A stretch of 64,000 nucleotides of DNA from Pedobacter kyungheensis (GCF_000812965.1 NZ_JSYN01000013.1:58860-122859), one strand, 5' to 3'. Shown: positions 50,429 through 60,942, numbered from the stretch's first letter. Program-made: numbers and translations. The notes: a model not told the origin generated them from the sequence alone.

Positions 50429-52948
50429 TTAACTCAATTTTTGTTCCAATGGAGGCACAACTTCAGGCTGAATGATATTCCATTCGATTTCATCAGCATC
50501 AGCTTTTTTACTCACCTTGATTTTCGAACCCTTTTTCAACTCTCCCGAAATGATGTATTTCGATATCGGGCGACGCAATAAATTACGGATCACCGCCGAA
50601 AGCTGTCTGGCGCCATATTTGGGCGTAAAGCCATCTAAAGCAATCATTTTCTTGGCCTCATCTTCAATTTCAAAATCAATACCCATTTTGCTGAGTGCCT
50701 GTACCAGACTGCTGAGCTGGATTTCGAAAATGCGCACTACATTGCTTTCATTAATCGGCGCAAATGGAACGATTTCTGAAATACGCGCTAAAAATTCGGG
50801 GCGAAAATGCCCGGCCATAACTTCCATCAGCTGGTTCGAAGCCGGAATAGTGCCTTTACCAATCTGCTCGGCAATCCATTCGCTGCCAATATTGGAAGTG
50901 AAAAGAATTAACGAATTGCTGAAATCTCCTTCTTTGCCCAGGCGATCGTGCATGTGGCCTTCATCCAAAATTTGCAGAAAAGTATCAAAAACCGAAGGAT
51001 GCGCTTTTTCGATCTCATCAAAAAGCAATACCGAATAAGGTTGCTGCCTGATTTTATTAACCAGCAAGCCGCCTTCCTCATAGCCCACATAACCCGGAGG
51101 GGCACCATATAGCAAGGCTGCGCTGTGTTCTTCTTTAAATTCAGACATGTCAAACCGGATCATAGCTTTTTCATCGTTAAATAAAAATTCGGCGATTGAT
51201 TTGGCCAGCTCGGTTTTACCCGTTCCGGTTGGGCCCAGTAAAAAGAACGAACCAATAGGCTGCCCCTTTTTGTTTAAACCGCTGCGCGATTCGAGAATGG
51301 CATCTGAAACCGCTTTAAGTGCCTGATCTTGCCCCACCACACGCTTCTTGAGATACTGCTCCATATTGAGCAATTTTTCCTTTTCGCCGGCCTGCAGTTT
51401 CCCCATCGGAATACCTGTTTTGTAAGCTACAATTGAAGCAATATCCTGTTTGGTAATGCGGTCGCTCTTTTCGGCAGCATATTTTTTTAGCTCCTGCAGA
51501 CTGCTATCAATGTAACCCTGATATTCATCGGCTGTTTCAAAAGCATCGGTCTGAGTTTCATCAGTTAAACGCCCTAACAGCACCGGACTCAATTTATTCT
51601 GCAACAAAGAAAACAGCCATTTATAATCGGCAAATTTTTGTGGTTCGGCCAGTTCGGAATTTGTTTTTAAAGTTTCCAGCTCAGTTTCCAGGCTTTCAAT
51701 TACCTGGTCTGAAGTATCGTTCATCATCTTCATGGCAGCCATTGTCCGGTCGAGCAAATCAAAAGCCGAGTCGGGTAAACGCCTGTCTTTCATGTATCGC
51801 TTAGCCAGGCGTACGCATTCGCCCAAAGCATCACGTTCAATCGTTAAAGCATGGTGATCTTCATATTTTACAGCCAGCTTTTCTAACATTTTGATGGTAC
51901 TTTCTTCATTCGGCTCATTGACCTGAAGTACTTCAAAACGGCGACTAAAAGCCTGTTCAGGTTCAATTATCTTCCGATACTCATCAATGGTTGTCGCGCC
52001 AATAACCGTTATTTCGCCGCGGGCAAGTTCAGGTTTCAACAAATTGCCTATACCTGCACCTAAAGGGCCTTTGCTATCTAAAAGGGTATGGATTTCATCA
52101 ATAAAAAGAACCGCCTTTTCGAACTGTTTAATTTCTTTGATGATATTTTTCAATCGATCTTCAATTTCGCCCTTGTATGATGCGCCTGCAATAAGCGATC
52201 CCAGATCGAGTTCGAAAAGCTGTACCGGTTTCAAGCTGTCGGGTACATTTTGTGCTACAATATCGAGTGCAAAACCATCAACCAAAGCTGTTTTTCCTAC
52301 ACCGGCATCACCGGTAAGAATTACATTTGGTTTGGTTCTGCGACAAAGAATTTCCATCATCATCCGGGTTTCTTTATCACGCCCAATAATGGGGTCTGTT
52401 TTTCCATCGCGCACCTGCTGAAGCCGGTCTATACAATATTTGTACAAGGCATTGCCTGTAGTTTTTTTATCTGTACTTGAGCTAGTGGCATCTGGAGAAA
52501 CTGCACGCGCAATTTCCTCATCTTTTACGTAGAGGTCTAAAATTTCGCGTTCTTTTATCGGAAATGATTTTAGCTGATCGGGCTGAAAACCAATACCTGG
52601 TTTTGCCAATGCGGTTAATACGCAAACAGGAGTAATCAAATCAAGTCCAAGTTTAATGCGCACGTTATCAGCCTCTTCAAAAATAACTGCAATTTCTGGA
52701 GCTCCGCTTACACTATCGCTAAAGCTTGCCGATTTGGTTTGTTCATCAATGCGCACTTCTGCCCATTCGCTAATGTATTCTTCATCTTTACCGATTGAAT
52801 CCACAAAAGCCCTAAGTCCAACATCTTTGTGCATTAAGCCCTTAAGCAAATGAGCAGCAGAGAAAACCTCGTTTCTGTACTCTTTTGCCAGCGATTGCGC
52901 AATATGCAGTGCTGTTTTTACCGATTCGCTTAAATTTGTAACTGCCAT
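50429..52948 (-). CDS. clpV: T6SS ATPase ClpV (TssH)
   Basis: An 839-residue class I AAA+ protein that disassembles contracted sheath. It has an N-terminal Clp_N domain (residues 1-140). The first AAA has Walker A GDAGVGKT at 213-220 and Walker B VLFIDEIHT. The second AAA has GPTGTGKT at about 573-580 and LFDEIEKAH. It looks shorter between the domains than housekeeping ClpB, with no long middle coil. It is encoded between tssR and tssB, as in other T6SSiii loci. Confidence 0.95.
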   Translation of the reverse strand: MAVTNLSESVKTALHIAQSLAKEYRNEVFSAAHLLKGLMHKDVGLRAFVDSIGKDEEYISEWAEVRIDEQTKSASFSDSVSGAPEIAVIFEEADNVRIKLGLDLITPVCVLTALAKPGIGFQPDQLKSFPIKEREILDLYVKDEEIARAVSPDATSSSTDKKTTGNALYKYCIDRLQQVRDGKTDPIIGRDKETRMMMEILCRRTKPNVILTGDAGVGKTALVDGFALDIVAQNVPDSLKPVQLFELDLGSLIAGASYKGEIEDRLKNIIKEIKQFEKAVLFIDEIHTLLDSKGPLGAGIGNLLKPELARGEITVIGATTIDEYRKIIEPEQAFSRRFEVLQVNEPNEESTIKMLEKLAVKYEDHHALTIERDALGECVRLAKRYMKDRRLPDSAFDLLDRTMAAMKMMNDTSDQVIESLETELETLKTNSELAEPQKFADYKWLFSLLQNKLSPVLLGRLTDETQTDAFETADEYQGYIDSSLQELKKYAAEKSDRITKQDIASIVAYKTGIPMGKLQAGEKEKLLNMEQYLKKRVVGQDQALKAVSDAILESRSGLNKKGQPIGSFFLLGPTGTGKTELAKSIAEFLFNDEKAMIRFDMSEFKEEHSAALLYGAPPGYVGYEEGGLLVNKIRQQPYSVLLFDEIEKAHPSVFDTFLQILDEGHMHDRLGKEGDFSNSLILFTSNIGSEWIAEQIGKGTIPASNQLMEVMAGHFRPEFLARISEIVPFAPINESNVVRIFEIQLSSLVQALSKMGIDFEIEDEAKKMIALDGFTPKYGARQLSAVIRNLLRRPISKYIISGELKKGSKIKVSKKADADEIEWNIIQPEVVPPLEQKLS

Positions 52949-52952
52949 ACTG

Positions 52953-55325
52953 CTACTTACTTTGTGATGAAACTGCCTGGTTAAAATTATTCTCGGTGAT
53001 GTAGTAATAGGTTTTTCCGTTTGATACGAATTGCTGTTCGATCTGAGTAGCCCTTTTAATCTGTTGTACCGATTGACTTAATAATTTGATATAGGTTTCA
53101 AACTGCTCTAAAGGCATTTTCGAAGTTCTTTTTAAATCGGCAACGGTGTATTGCGATAAAAACTCGTTGTTAACAGGCAAACCGGTTACCAATTTGATAT
53201 AATTGGCCAAAGTCATTGCCTTTACCTCGCCCGATGATATTTTCATACCGAGCAATTGTCTGGGTATGTTAACATAATTTTTAACCAGCTTACTTCTGAA
53301 AGAAGATTGATCGGCCTGTAGATTTTCGCCCAGCATAATCGAGAATACATCAACAATTTGTTTGTACTCCATGTTATTTAAAACAATTGCGTACTGTAAA
53401 GCTGAACGGTTGTTTTTAACGGCATCGGCCGATAAACTGGCGGTACTGTAATATTTGAATGCGTTATGTGGCATACGGTCGGCCACATCATCACCAACGG
53501 GTTCCGGTAACTGGCCCTGAACTTCTGATGAAAGGTTTTTACGCGAAATGCCTGTTAAACGAAAGGCACTATCCAGCGAACTGATTTGCGAATAAATATC
53601 AGCGTTGGTTTCTTTTACAAAACGGCGCAAAGCCACCGTCATGCTTTGGTTAGAATTAACTGTGCCTTTGGTTGGAAATACTACTCCCCCTTGTATTAAG
53701 CTGTTTTTAGGATAATCTAAATAATATGAAATCGAATCCTGCAGGCTGGTATTGTAAGGTTGAAAGCTTTTTAAACCCTCGCCTTTAACCATGGTATTTT
53801 TACGGTATTCTGCCGAGCGGATGGCTGATTCGGAAACGAGTTTGCGCGATTGGATTACAAAATCGTTAAAGGTCGAATTAAAATCGCTGTATACCTGTAA
53901 AGCTAAAATACGCGCATCGGCCAGGGCCACCTGCTCGCTCAATGCATTAATTTGGGTATTATCGGTTCCTCCGGTTGTTCCGGTACTACCTACCAGGATA
54001 ATTAAATTGGTTTCGTTCTTTTTACCTTTAAAAAGATTTAAGCCAGCCTTTAGTGCACCAAAAACAGGTTCTTCTGTTACCTGGCCATTACAACGCACGG
54101 TATTTTTAGCCTGATTGGAGAGGAAAGTCATTAATTTTCGGTAATCATCCTGAATGGGGTTTACAAAAATGCCCGGCACAGAACAACCCGATTCGCCGCG
54201 GTACACCACGCCACCATAGTTTACTTTAGCGCCTTTACCAAAATCGCCCATTATGCTTTCAAAAGAGGAGATGGTATTGGTCATTCCCGAAAAATATTTG
54301 GTCATAGGACTTCCGCCATCTACCACAAAAACCACATTTACTTTGTTTTTATTTTTACGTAGCTGTATATAATCCTGATAAGAAAGTGATGAGCCGTTGA
54401 TGGTTAAAATTTTGTTATCCTTTTTGTTGTAAACATCGGCGGCGATCCCAACCGAGTAGGTACCTTCATCATCCGAAACAACAGGAACACTTCTTAAAAT
54501 CAGGTTTTCCCTTGGCAACAAAGGGTCGACTACGAACGCAGTACCTTTGCTGATACCATTTTTTATCGCGTTTGCGGTAGAGTCATCCGTATCGTAATTG
54601 CCCGGTTTTACAGCGGTAATGTAGAGTCTGTCGCCCCAACTGTGTACGGCCGAAGCGGCAACCCAGCCATAAATACTTTTTAAAGCGGTATCGGCTACGA
54701 GCTGATCGTCTGAGCCAATCAGGTATTTTTTACCATCTTCTGATTTTTTGAAGATATAAGCAATTTCGTGCAACCTCACCTTGGTGCGCCTGTCTTTAAG
54801 CTCAGGAGTGTTGTAAACCAAAATAGAATCAGTTGTATCGTAATAAAATTTAGGCTCGGTTAAAGGATTTTTACCGTTTACAATACCAATGGCTTTTTCT
54901 GCGTAGCCTGTTTTTTGATTAGAGAAAGCCCTTTGCCAAAGCAACAATTTAGATTTGGCAATCCAACCGTAGCTGATGGCGCTTCTTTTATCTGTTATTT
55001 TTCTTCCTCTGATCATTCCAGCTTTGTATTTAATGAGTTTCAGGTAGCCATTTTCTTCTTTCGATACATAAAAAGGTTCCATAAAACCGATTTTTTTCAT
55101 AATCAGGCTTCCGCCCGGGGCGGTAGTGGTATAATTGTCGTCTCTGTCCGAAAAAACAATCCAGGGTAAACTGCTGCTGCTGGTACTTTCGTTTACGTTA
55201 ATGCTTTCGGACGGTTTTTCGTACGATTTTGGCATGTATTTTACTTTTTTGCCAAATGAGGCCGGCGATTGGGCATAAACAAAGGATATTCCTAATAAAA
55301 GGATGGAAAAGAGATATTTTTTCAT
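52953..55325 (-). CDS. tssR: T6SSiii envelope protein TssR
   Basis: A 790-residue exported protein with a signal peptide ending VYA-QS near residue 18. A von Willebrand A-like region lies at about residues 330-520 (VNVVFVVDGGSPMTKYFSGM, NLIILVGSTGT). The metal-site motif is DGGS rather than DxSxS, so it is degenerate. TssR is a subtype-iii-specific component, probably part of the trans-envelope complex that replaces TssJLM. Its stop is 4 bp before the clpV start. Confidence 0.9.
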   Translation of the reverse strand: MKKYLFSILLLGISFVYAQSPASFGKKVKYMPKSYEKPSESINVNESTSSSSLPWIVFSDRDDNYTTTAPGGSLIMKKIGFMEPFYVSKEENGYLKLIKYKAGMIRGRKITDKRSAISYGWIAKSKLLLWQRAFSNQKTGYAEKAIGIVNGKNPLTEPKFYYDTTDSILVYNTPELKDRRTKVRLHEIAYIFKKSEDGKKYLIGSDDQLVADTALKSIYGWVAASAVHSWGDRLYITAVKPGNYDTDDSTANAIKNGISKGTAFVVDPLLPRENLILRSVPVVSDDEGTYSVGIAADVYNKKDNKILTINGSSLSYQDYIQLRKNKNKVNVVFVVDGGSPMTKYFSGMTNTISSFESIMGDFGKGAKVNYGGVVYRGESGCSVPGIFVNPIQDDYRKLMTFLSNQAKNTVRCNGQVTEEPVFGALKAGLNLFKGKKNETNLIILVGSTGTTGGTDNTQINALSEQVALADARILALQVYSDFNSTFNDFVIQSRKLVSESAIRSAEYRKNTMVKGEGLKSFQPYNTSLQDSISYYLDYPKNSLIQGGVVFPTKGTVNSNQSMTVALRRFVKETNADIYSQISSLDSAFRLTGISRKNLSSEVQGQLPEPVGDDVADRMPHNAFKYYSTASLSADAVKNNRSALQYAIVLNNMEYKQIVDVFSIMLGENLQADQSSFRSKLVKNYVNIPRQLLGMKISSGEVKAMTLANYIKLVTGLPVNNEFLSQYTVADLKRTSKMPLEQFETYIKLLSQSVQQIKRATQIEQQFVSNGKTYYYITENNFNQAVSSQSK

Positions 55326-55368
55326 AGTTTTTTTTGTAGATGAGCTTTAAAATTAGGTTGAGGTTAAT

Positions 55369-56349
55369 CTATCTGGTTTTCGCAGGCGCTTCTGCAGTGG
55401 CAGTTGCAGCTGGTTGGGCTGTTGCCGAATGCTGTTTAATATTCAATAAGCTGGCGCAGGTAGAATTGGGCTTAATGGTTAGCTGTGCTTCATCAATGGC
55501 TATTTCGCCACCAAAAGTGAGGCCCATGCAGTACGAATAAATATCGGTTTGTTTTTTCTTGCCATTCATTTCTACATTTACGCTAACTTTTTCGTTGCTG
55601 CACATGTATTTATTGATGAGGTAATAGTAATTGGAATTAAAATCGGCGCCATTGGCTATAGCCTGTAAGCGTGCCCTGATATCATCGATGGTTTTGCGTT
55701 CTCCATCACCTGGGGCAACCAGATCTTCTACTATTTCGGCATTAGGATCGGTAACCAGAATGGTTAAGTAAGCTGGTTTAGGATTTTTATCAGACCTGAG
55801 CTTAACCACATATTTACCTGGAGCACGATAAGTATATAGGGCGGTTCTTCCCTTTACGTCAACTCGGCCCGTTTCACCAAAAGACCATTCGAATTCTTTG
55901 CCTTCGCCGTCGCCTTCCAGCCTGATTTCTTCGTTTACCAAACCGGCAGTTGGGCCGCTAATGGTAAGTGCACTATCCACAAGGGCAGCCCGAACCGTAT
56001 CTCTTACGGTGATTGGAAATTCCTGACGCAATTCACCGTCAACAGTTAGGCGAACGATATAGGTATCGGGTTTGGTGTAATGATAAGACCCTGTTTTTGT
56101 GGTAGCTTTTGCACCGTTACCAAATTCCCAGAGCCATTTTGATGCTTTTGGGGTATTATCGGTAAAAACCAGTGGTTCGTTCAGGTAAATTTCATCTTTG
56201 AGGATTCGGGCATCAATTACCCTTTTTTCGAACAAGGAGCTTTTAAATAAAAAAATGAGGCCGGTTAAAAGCAGTACAGCCAACAGGATGTAAAGGATAA
56301 CGTAGCCCTGCGAATTGGAATTAACTTGCTTGGTGTTTGTATCAGACAT
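55369..56349 (-). CDS. T6SSiii PKD-domain membrane protein, TssP-like
   Basis: A 326-residue protein with a short cytoplasmic tail and one helix at 17-37 (YVILYILLAVLLLTGLIFLF). Two PKD-like domains follow (WLWEFGNGAKATTK near 63, EFEWSFGETGR near 150), then a C-terminal domain of about 120 residues with LTIKPNSTCA. It fits TssP of the subtype-iii system by order (tssO, tssP, tssR), but the TssP name is by context more than by a known signature. Confidence 0.82.
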   Translation of the reverse strand: MSDTNTKQVNSNSQGYVILYILLAVLLLTGLIFLFKSSLFEKRVIDARILKDEIYLNEPLVFTDNTPKASKWLWEFGNGAKATTKTGSYHYTKPDTYIVRLTVDGELRQEFPITVRDTVRAALVDSALTISGPTAGLVNEEIRLEGDGEGKEFEWSFGETGRVDVKGRTALYTYRAPGKYVVKLRSDKNPKPAYLTILVTDPNAEIVEDLVAPGDGERKTIDDIRARLQAIANGADFNSNYYYLINKYMCSNEKVSVNVEMNGKKKQTDIYSYCMGLTFGGEIAIDEAQLTIKPNSTCASLLNIKQHSATAQPAATATAEAPAKTR

Positions 56350-56381
56350 AGTAGCGTTTTTTATAGGTTGATTAGGGATTT

Positions 56382-56867
56382 TTATCTGGCAGATATGGTT
56401 TGCTGCAATTGACGCCTGTTGGTAATGCAGTCGTCTAATTGTTTTTTATGCAGCTCTATATCTGTAATGTTTCGGTTTTGTTCCTGCCTGTCATAAAATA
56501 ACCGGTCATACAATTGTGCTGTTTGAACAAATATTTTATAGCGCGAATCGGATGCTTTGCGATCAAATGCTGCCCTGATTGAGCCCAGAGAAAGCTGGAT
56601 ATCGTTCTTTAAAAAAACGGCCTGTACATTAGGATTGTAACGGGTAATTTGTTTGTAGGTGCTATCGACGGTTGGCATGGTTTCTTTTACCATGGCTTCG
56701 AATGCTTCGTTTTCGGCAATTTTTACTTCAAGCTCATCTTTAGAAATTTCGTAGCGCGATTTATCACTGTAAAAAATACCAAAGCTTAAAAGCCCCACGG
56801 TAAAAATGAAAAGGGCCATAAAAAACAAAAATTGTTCACGTCTTTCTTTTATACTCAGTTTTATCAT
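56382..56867 (-). CDS. tssO: T6SSiii transmembrane protein TssO, copy 2
   Basis: A 161-residue membrane protein with a cytoplasmic start, one helix at about 13-32 (FLFFMALFIFTVGLLSFGIF) and a periplasmic coiled coil (residues 40-158). TssO is specific to the Bacteroidota subtype. It lies 8 bp after its paralogue and 32 bp before tssP. Similarity to the copy is in layout more than in sequence. Confidence 0.83.
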   Translation of the reverse strand: MIKLSIKERREQFLFFMALFIFTVGLLSFGIFYSDKSRYEISKDELEVKIAENEAFEAMVKETMPTVDSTYKQITRYNPNVQAVFLKNDIQLSLGSIRAAFDRKASDSRYKIFVQTAQLYDRLFYDRQEQNRNITDIELHKKQLDDCITNRRQLQQTISAR

Positions 56868-56875
56868 GGCTTTAA

Positions 56876-57397
56876 TTATCTACCGAAACGGCCGTTTTTA
56901 ATTTTTTTTACTGCAGACTGGTTCGCACGCGTACAATCATTTATTTGTTCTTTATATCGTTGAATGTCGTAACGGGATTGGTTGAGCGAATCCTGTAAAC
57001 CGGCCATTGCACCAACATTGTTGTTTAATTTGCGGTACAGGTCGAAACTTAATCCCGATTCTGTTTTATTAGAGATCAGATCTTTAATTTTATTATTGGC
57101 TGACTGGATATCATTGAGTAAAATGGCTTGCTTACTCATTTCGTTTGCATTGTAATTGCGGTACTGTGCCAGTTCTTTAAAACGCACCAGAATCAGGTCA
57201 TAGTTGGTATTAATATCTTTTCTTAAAGAGGAGAGTTTTTCAGTTTCCCTTACCTTTTTATCGAGCAGGGTATACTCGTAATCAGAGGCCAGAAAAAAAA
57301 GATAAATACTGAGAATGGAGAAGCAGGTTAACCATACAAAGTTGAGAATAAATTTAGCGTAGGCACTTCTAATTTCTGTCGCGTTAATGGGTTTCAT
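56876..57397 (-). CDS. tssO: T6SSiii transmembrane protein TssO, copy 1
   Basis: A 173-residue membrane protein: basic cytoplasmic start, one helix at about 17-33 (FVWLTCFSILSIYLFFL), then a long coiled coil with Asn/Gln/Lys-rich heptads (SLRKDINTNYDLILVR, IQSANNKIKDLISN). It is the first gene of the leftward structural operon, divergent from tssE 180 bp away. Two TssO genes in tandem suggest a hetero-oligomeric collar. Confidence 0.83.
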   Translation of the reverse strand: MKPINATEIRSAYAKFILNFVWLTCFSILSIYLFFLASDYEYTLLDKKVRETEKLSSLRKDINTNYDLILVRFKELAQYRNYNANEMSKQAILLNDIQSANNKIKDLISNKTESGLSFDLYRKLNNNVGAMAGLQDSLNQSRYDIQRYKEQINDCTRANQSAVKKIKNGRFGR

Positions 57398-57547
57398 AAG
57401 AGCATTTCATTATCAATATAGCATTCACATAAGAATTAATCCGACACTTCAACACCAATAAAATCACACAAACCTTTTACAAATTAATTCTGTTCTATAA
57501 CAATTTTTAATATTTGTTGTTTGATTATTAAAACGATTTTTTTATTC

Positions 57548-57555
57548 TACTTTTA
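57548..57555 (+). promoter_or_regulatory. Weak -7 element upstream of tssE
   Basis: TACTTTTA has one mismatch to TAnnTTTG and lies 22 bp before the ATG of tssE. The nearest TTTG is 24 bp further upstream, longer than usual. Confidence 0.3.
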
Positions 57556-57577
57556 GCAAACTTTAAGCCAAACATCT

Positions 57578-58012
57578 ATGTCTGGAATTTTTTTAAATAA
57601 ACCGCTCCGATTTAACAGCATTTTTACAGGCGCTGATTTACAGTCAACTGACCTCGGAAAATCGATTTCCAACCACCTGGAGCTGATCATTTTTACCCGC
57701 TTTGGAGAGCACCGGCATCAGCGCAATTTCGGGTGCGAAATCTGGGACCTTGACTTCGAATTAATCGTTAGTGAGAGCATTTGGGAGGAAAAATTCAGGA
57801 AATCGCTGCTAAAATCTATCACCAGTTACGAGCTCAGGATTTATAATACCGAGGTAGAAGTGCGCATTACGGAAGTAGAAAATGTATATCCTTTACGTAA
57901 GATAACAGAGATCAAAAAGAAGGTTGATATCAGTGTGAGATCACTAATAAAAAATACAGGAGAAAAATATTTTTTTAACACCGCTTTGTTCCTTAGCCCT
58001 TTATCGACCTAA
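57578..58012 (+). CDS. tssE: T6SS baseplate protein TssE (gp25-like)
   Basis: A 144-residue baseplate wedge protein related to phage gp25. Typical features are LIIFTRFGEHRHQRNFGCEIWDLDF and the C-terminal region VEVRITEVENVYPLRK. It is the first gene of the rightward set, 24 bp before tssF. It nucleates sheath assembly with TssF, TssG and TssK. Confidence 0.9.
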   Translation: MSGIFLNKPLRFNSIFTGADLQSTDLGKSISNHLELIIFTRFGEHRHQRNFGCEIWDLDFELIVSESIWEEKFRKSLLKSITSYELRIYNTEVEVRITEVENVYPLRKITEIKKKVDISVRSLIKNTGEKYFFNTALFLSPLST

Positions 58013-58036
58013 AAAAACGCCCCAAATTTTCTACAC

Positions 58037-59902
58037 ATGAAACCAATTTTTTACGCTTCAAAAGACGAGATCCGCAATAGAATTTTAAAAAATGCCGAAG
58101 ATTTCTGGAATGTTAAAAATAGTCATGATTTTGACCCGCTGGTTAAACTGATTATAGAAGCTTTAAGCAATGAGCTCTTTAATGTCTCAAACGACGTTAA
58201 AAATCTCGAAAACAGGATTTTCGATAAAATAAGCCGCATTCTGGCACCTGATCATTTAACTTCTTCTTTACCGGCTCACGCCATTATACACGCAAAACCA
58301 GTAGAAAAAGACGATTATTTTTCTCCCTACACCCAATTTGCCTTTAAAAAAAATATTCAGCAGGAAAATGATAAGGTGGTAAAAACCGATATTTTTTTTA
58401 GTCCGCTACATCAGGTAAAGGTTTTACGGGCCGATATTAAATACATGGTTACCGGTAATACCCTGTTTAATGTAGAGCAATTGAACAAATACCCCACAAC
58501 GAACACACTACCTGGTTTTAATGTAGAAAAAAATACGATGTATATCGGTTTTAGCGGCATTAATGACTGGATGGACTTTAATAAGCTGAATATCTTTTTT
58601 GATTGGAAGAATTATTCAGTTCCGGATAATACCTACGATTTGCTCTCGCTAGGCAAATGGTACTATCATGACAATGAACTTACCGCCTATACCGAAAGGT
58701 TTATGGATGAACCTTTAACCGGAAAAATAGCGCCGCCTTTTCAGTACAAACAACTACTTAACCTGATTAAGGCCGATGTGTTGCAATATTACAGCAAACG
58801 GTTTATCACCCTGGGCGACCTTAATGATTTTAATATCAGTGTAGACAAAGAACTTCCGCCGGTATTCGAAAATATCTTTCAGCAGGCCAGTCTCAACCAG
58901 ATCGATAAACAGGTTAAATGGCTTAAAGTTGTTTTTCCTGCAGCAATCACTCAGGAAATGCTGAACGAACTTCATGTACATATCAACGCTTTCCCGGTTG
59001 TAAATAAAAGGTTGAGCCAGATAAAACACCGGCTTAAAACCATGAACAACATTATTCCCATTAAAACGGAAGCACTGGATCAAATGCTGGCTGTAGAGAG
59101 CCTGAAAGATAATAAGGGGAAAAGCTATAATGAAATTCCTTATACCAACGAAAATGAAAAAGGCGATGGTTCCTTTGCCATCCGTTACGGGGGTACCGAG
59201 CGCTTTGATACGCGGAATGCCAAAGAACTGGTTGATTATCTATTTGAGCTACTACGCGATGAGAAAGCAGCATTTTCAGTTTATGGACCTGATTTTTTAG
59301 GTACCGTATTAAAAAATCTGGAACAGAACATTGCTTTAATTGAACAAAAAAGTCAATCGGCACTGAAAGACGTTAAAGAGTTGCCCAGTTATATTGTAAT
59401 TAAGCCGATTGATGATGCCGACATCTTGTTTCTCGATATTTGGGTTACACAGGCAGAAGAAGCCAACCACATCAACACGGGTAGCCGGTTAATGGTGTAT
59501 AACAACAGTAAAGTGAGTGCTGACAGTGTTTTTTTATTAAGCGCAACCAAAGGCGGGCGTTCGAGATTAAATGCAAGCAACCGGGTGCAGGCGTACAAGT
59601 ACGGGCTCACTACCGCCGACCGCATTATTACCAAAGCCGATGTCATAAATTTTTGCCGCTATGAACTGGGCGATAAGCTCAAAAGCGTTACCCTGGCTAA
59701 AGGTATTGTTATGGATAATAAACCCAATGCGGGTTTTATTAAAACCACCGATATCATTATTGAACCGGCAGATCAGGCCAATTTACATGTGCAAGACTGG
59801 GAGGAACTGTTGCACCTTACCCAGGCCAAACTAACCTTACGTAGCACCATGAATGTACATTACCGCATGTTACTTAAACCAGCCACGCTTAAAACAATAT
59901 AG
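58037..59902 (+). CDS. tssF: T6SS baseplate subunit TssF
   Basis: A 621-residue baseplate protein. The N-terminal FNVSNDVKNLENRIFDKISRILAP with the downstream FSPLHQVKVLR region, and the C-terminal YKYGLTTADRIITKADVINFC, fit subtype-iii TssF. It forms the wedge with TssG and TssE. It follows tssE by 24 bp. Its partner tssG is next but on the opposite strand, convergent, with 18 bp between stops. Confidence 0.9.
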   Translation: MKPIFYASKDEIRNRILKNAEDFWNVKNSHDFDPLVKLIIEALSNELFNVSNDVKNLENRIFDKISRILAPDHLTSSLPAHAIIHAKPVEKDDYFSPYTQFAFKKNIQQENDKVVKTDIFFSPLHQVKVLRADIKYMVTGNTLFNVEQLNKYPTTNTLPGFNVEKNTMYIGFSGINDWMDFNKLNIFFDWKNYSVPDNTYDLLSLGKWYYHDNELTAYTERFMDEPLTGKIAPPFQYKQLLNLIKADVLQYYSKRFITLGDLNDFNISVDKELPPVFENIFQQASLNQIDKQVKWLKVVFPAAITQEMLNELHVHINAFPVVNKRLSQIKHRLKTMNNIIPIKTEALDQMLAVESLKDNKGKSYNEIPYTNENEKGDGSFAIRYGGTERFDTRNAKELVDYLFELLRDEKAAFSVYGPDFLGTVLKNLEQNIALIEQKSQSALKDVKELPSYIVIKPIDDADILFLDIWVTQAEEANHINTGSRLMVYNNSKVSADSVFLLSATKGGRSRLNASNRVQAYKYGLTTADRIITKADVINFCRYELGDKLKSVTLAKGIVMDNKPNAGFIKTTDIIIEPADQANLHVQDWEELLHLTQAKLTLRSTMNVHYRMLLKPATLKTI

Positions 59903-59920
59903 GCTTATGATATTGGTGTC

Positions 59921-60859
59921 TTAAATATATACGGTATAACCCAGAAAAGAACTTTCACCTTCGGTACTTAAAACGGTTTCCTGAAAATCAGCAGCAGTAA
60001 GTAATTCGATATTTACTTCGGCATCAACAGGCATGAGGTAGCTTATGGCCATATCTAAAATTGCCCGGTTTTTTTGTCCGGGGATAAATTTTATCAGTTC
60101 CTGAGGCGATGTGGGGCCAATATTGATGTTATAGGATTCTATATCAGGAATAAAACTATCGCCAATGATGGTATCTACCCCTAAAGCACCTGCGCCAAGG
60201 GCAATCTGTAAATCGCCGGCAATTTTTACCGGAGTAATGTGTTCGGTTGTATTTACCAATGTTACCGGGAGGTTAAAAAGGGCGGTAAGTACTTTTGATA
60301 CAAAATTGATATCGTTTCGCTTTTGTTGTATTTCGGGCAGTAAGTGCATCCAGATAATGCTTTGTTCTTTATTAAGCAAGCTGAATTCTTCCCAGCCCAG
60401 GCCAAAAACCTGGCTTAACTCGGTATAGGTAGTTCTTTTATCGAGCCGGTTCTCATACAGCTCAGTCATAATCCTCACCTGATTGATCTCCGCATCAAAA
60501 GGGCTAAAAAACAGTCTGGCTTGCTTTTCTTCTTCCCTCCGTTCGCGGATATCTTTAATCATACCCTCCTCATCCAAACTGCCACTTCCGGCAGGTGGGC
60601 GATGAAAAAGCCCTTCGGGTAGCATATCGTACAAACTTTCGCGGTTGCTGCTAATGCGGATACGGTTATGCCTTCTCTTTTCTGAATAATAAGAAACAGC
60701 GTCTTCAATATCTTTGGCATAAGCCCGTTTATCCGACCCAACGGGGATTACTTCTATCCGGTCGGCATCAGTTACGTTGCGTTCAATCAGATCGGCGGCA
60801 TGGGCTACAGCCTTATAATCTGTAAATAATTCGTTATGCACTATAATTTCTTTTTTCAT
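59921..60859 (-). CDS. tssG: T6SS baseplate subunit TssG
   Basis: A 312-residue baseplate subunit of the divergent Bacteroidota form. The segment DMLPEGLFHRPPAGSGS, the long charged helix (RERREEEKQARLFFSPFDAE) and GLGWEEFSLLNKEQ fit TssG. Usually tssG follows tssF on the same strand; here it is inverted, so coordination must come through a separate promoter in the 115-bp gap to divergent tssN. Confidence 0.87.
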   Translation of the reverse strand: MKKEIIVHNELFTDYKAVAHAADLIERNVTDADRIEVIPVGSDKRAYAKDIEDAVSYYSEKRRHNRIRISSNRESLYDMLPEGLFHRPPAGSGSLDEEGMIKDIRERREEEKQARLFFSPFDAEINQVRIMTELYENRLDKRTTYTELSQVFGLGWEEFSLLNKEQSIIWMHLLPEIQQKRNDINFVSKVLTALFNLPVTLVNTTEHITPVKIAGDLQIALGAGALGVDTIIGDSFIPDIESYNINIGPTSPQELIKFIPGQKNRAILDMAISYLMPVDAEVNIELLTAADFQETVLSTEGESSFLGYTVYI

Positions 60860-60942
60860 TTAAACATTAAACCTGCTTATTTGTTATAGGTTAAATTTTT
60901 ATTATAGAAATAATTAGGATTATGATCAAATACTAAAGATAC

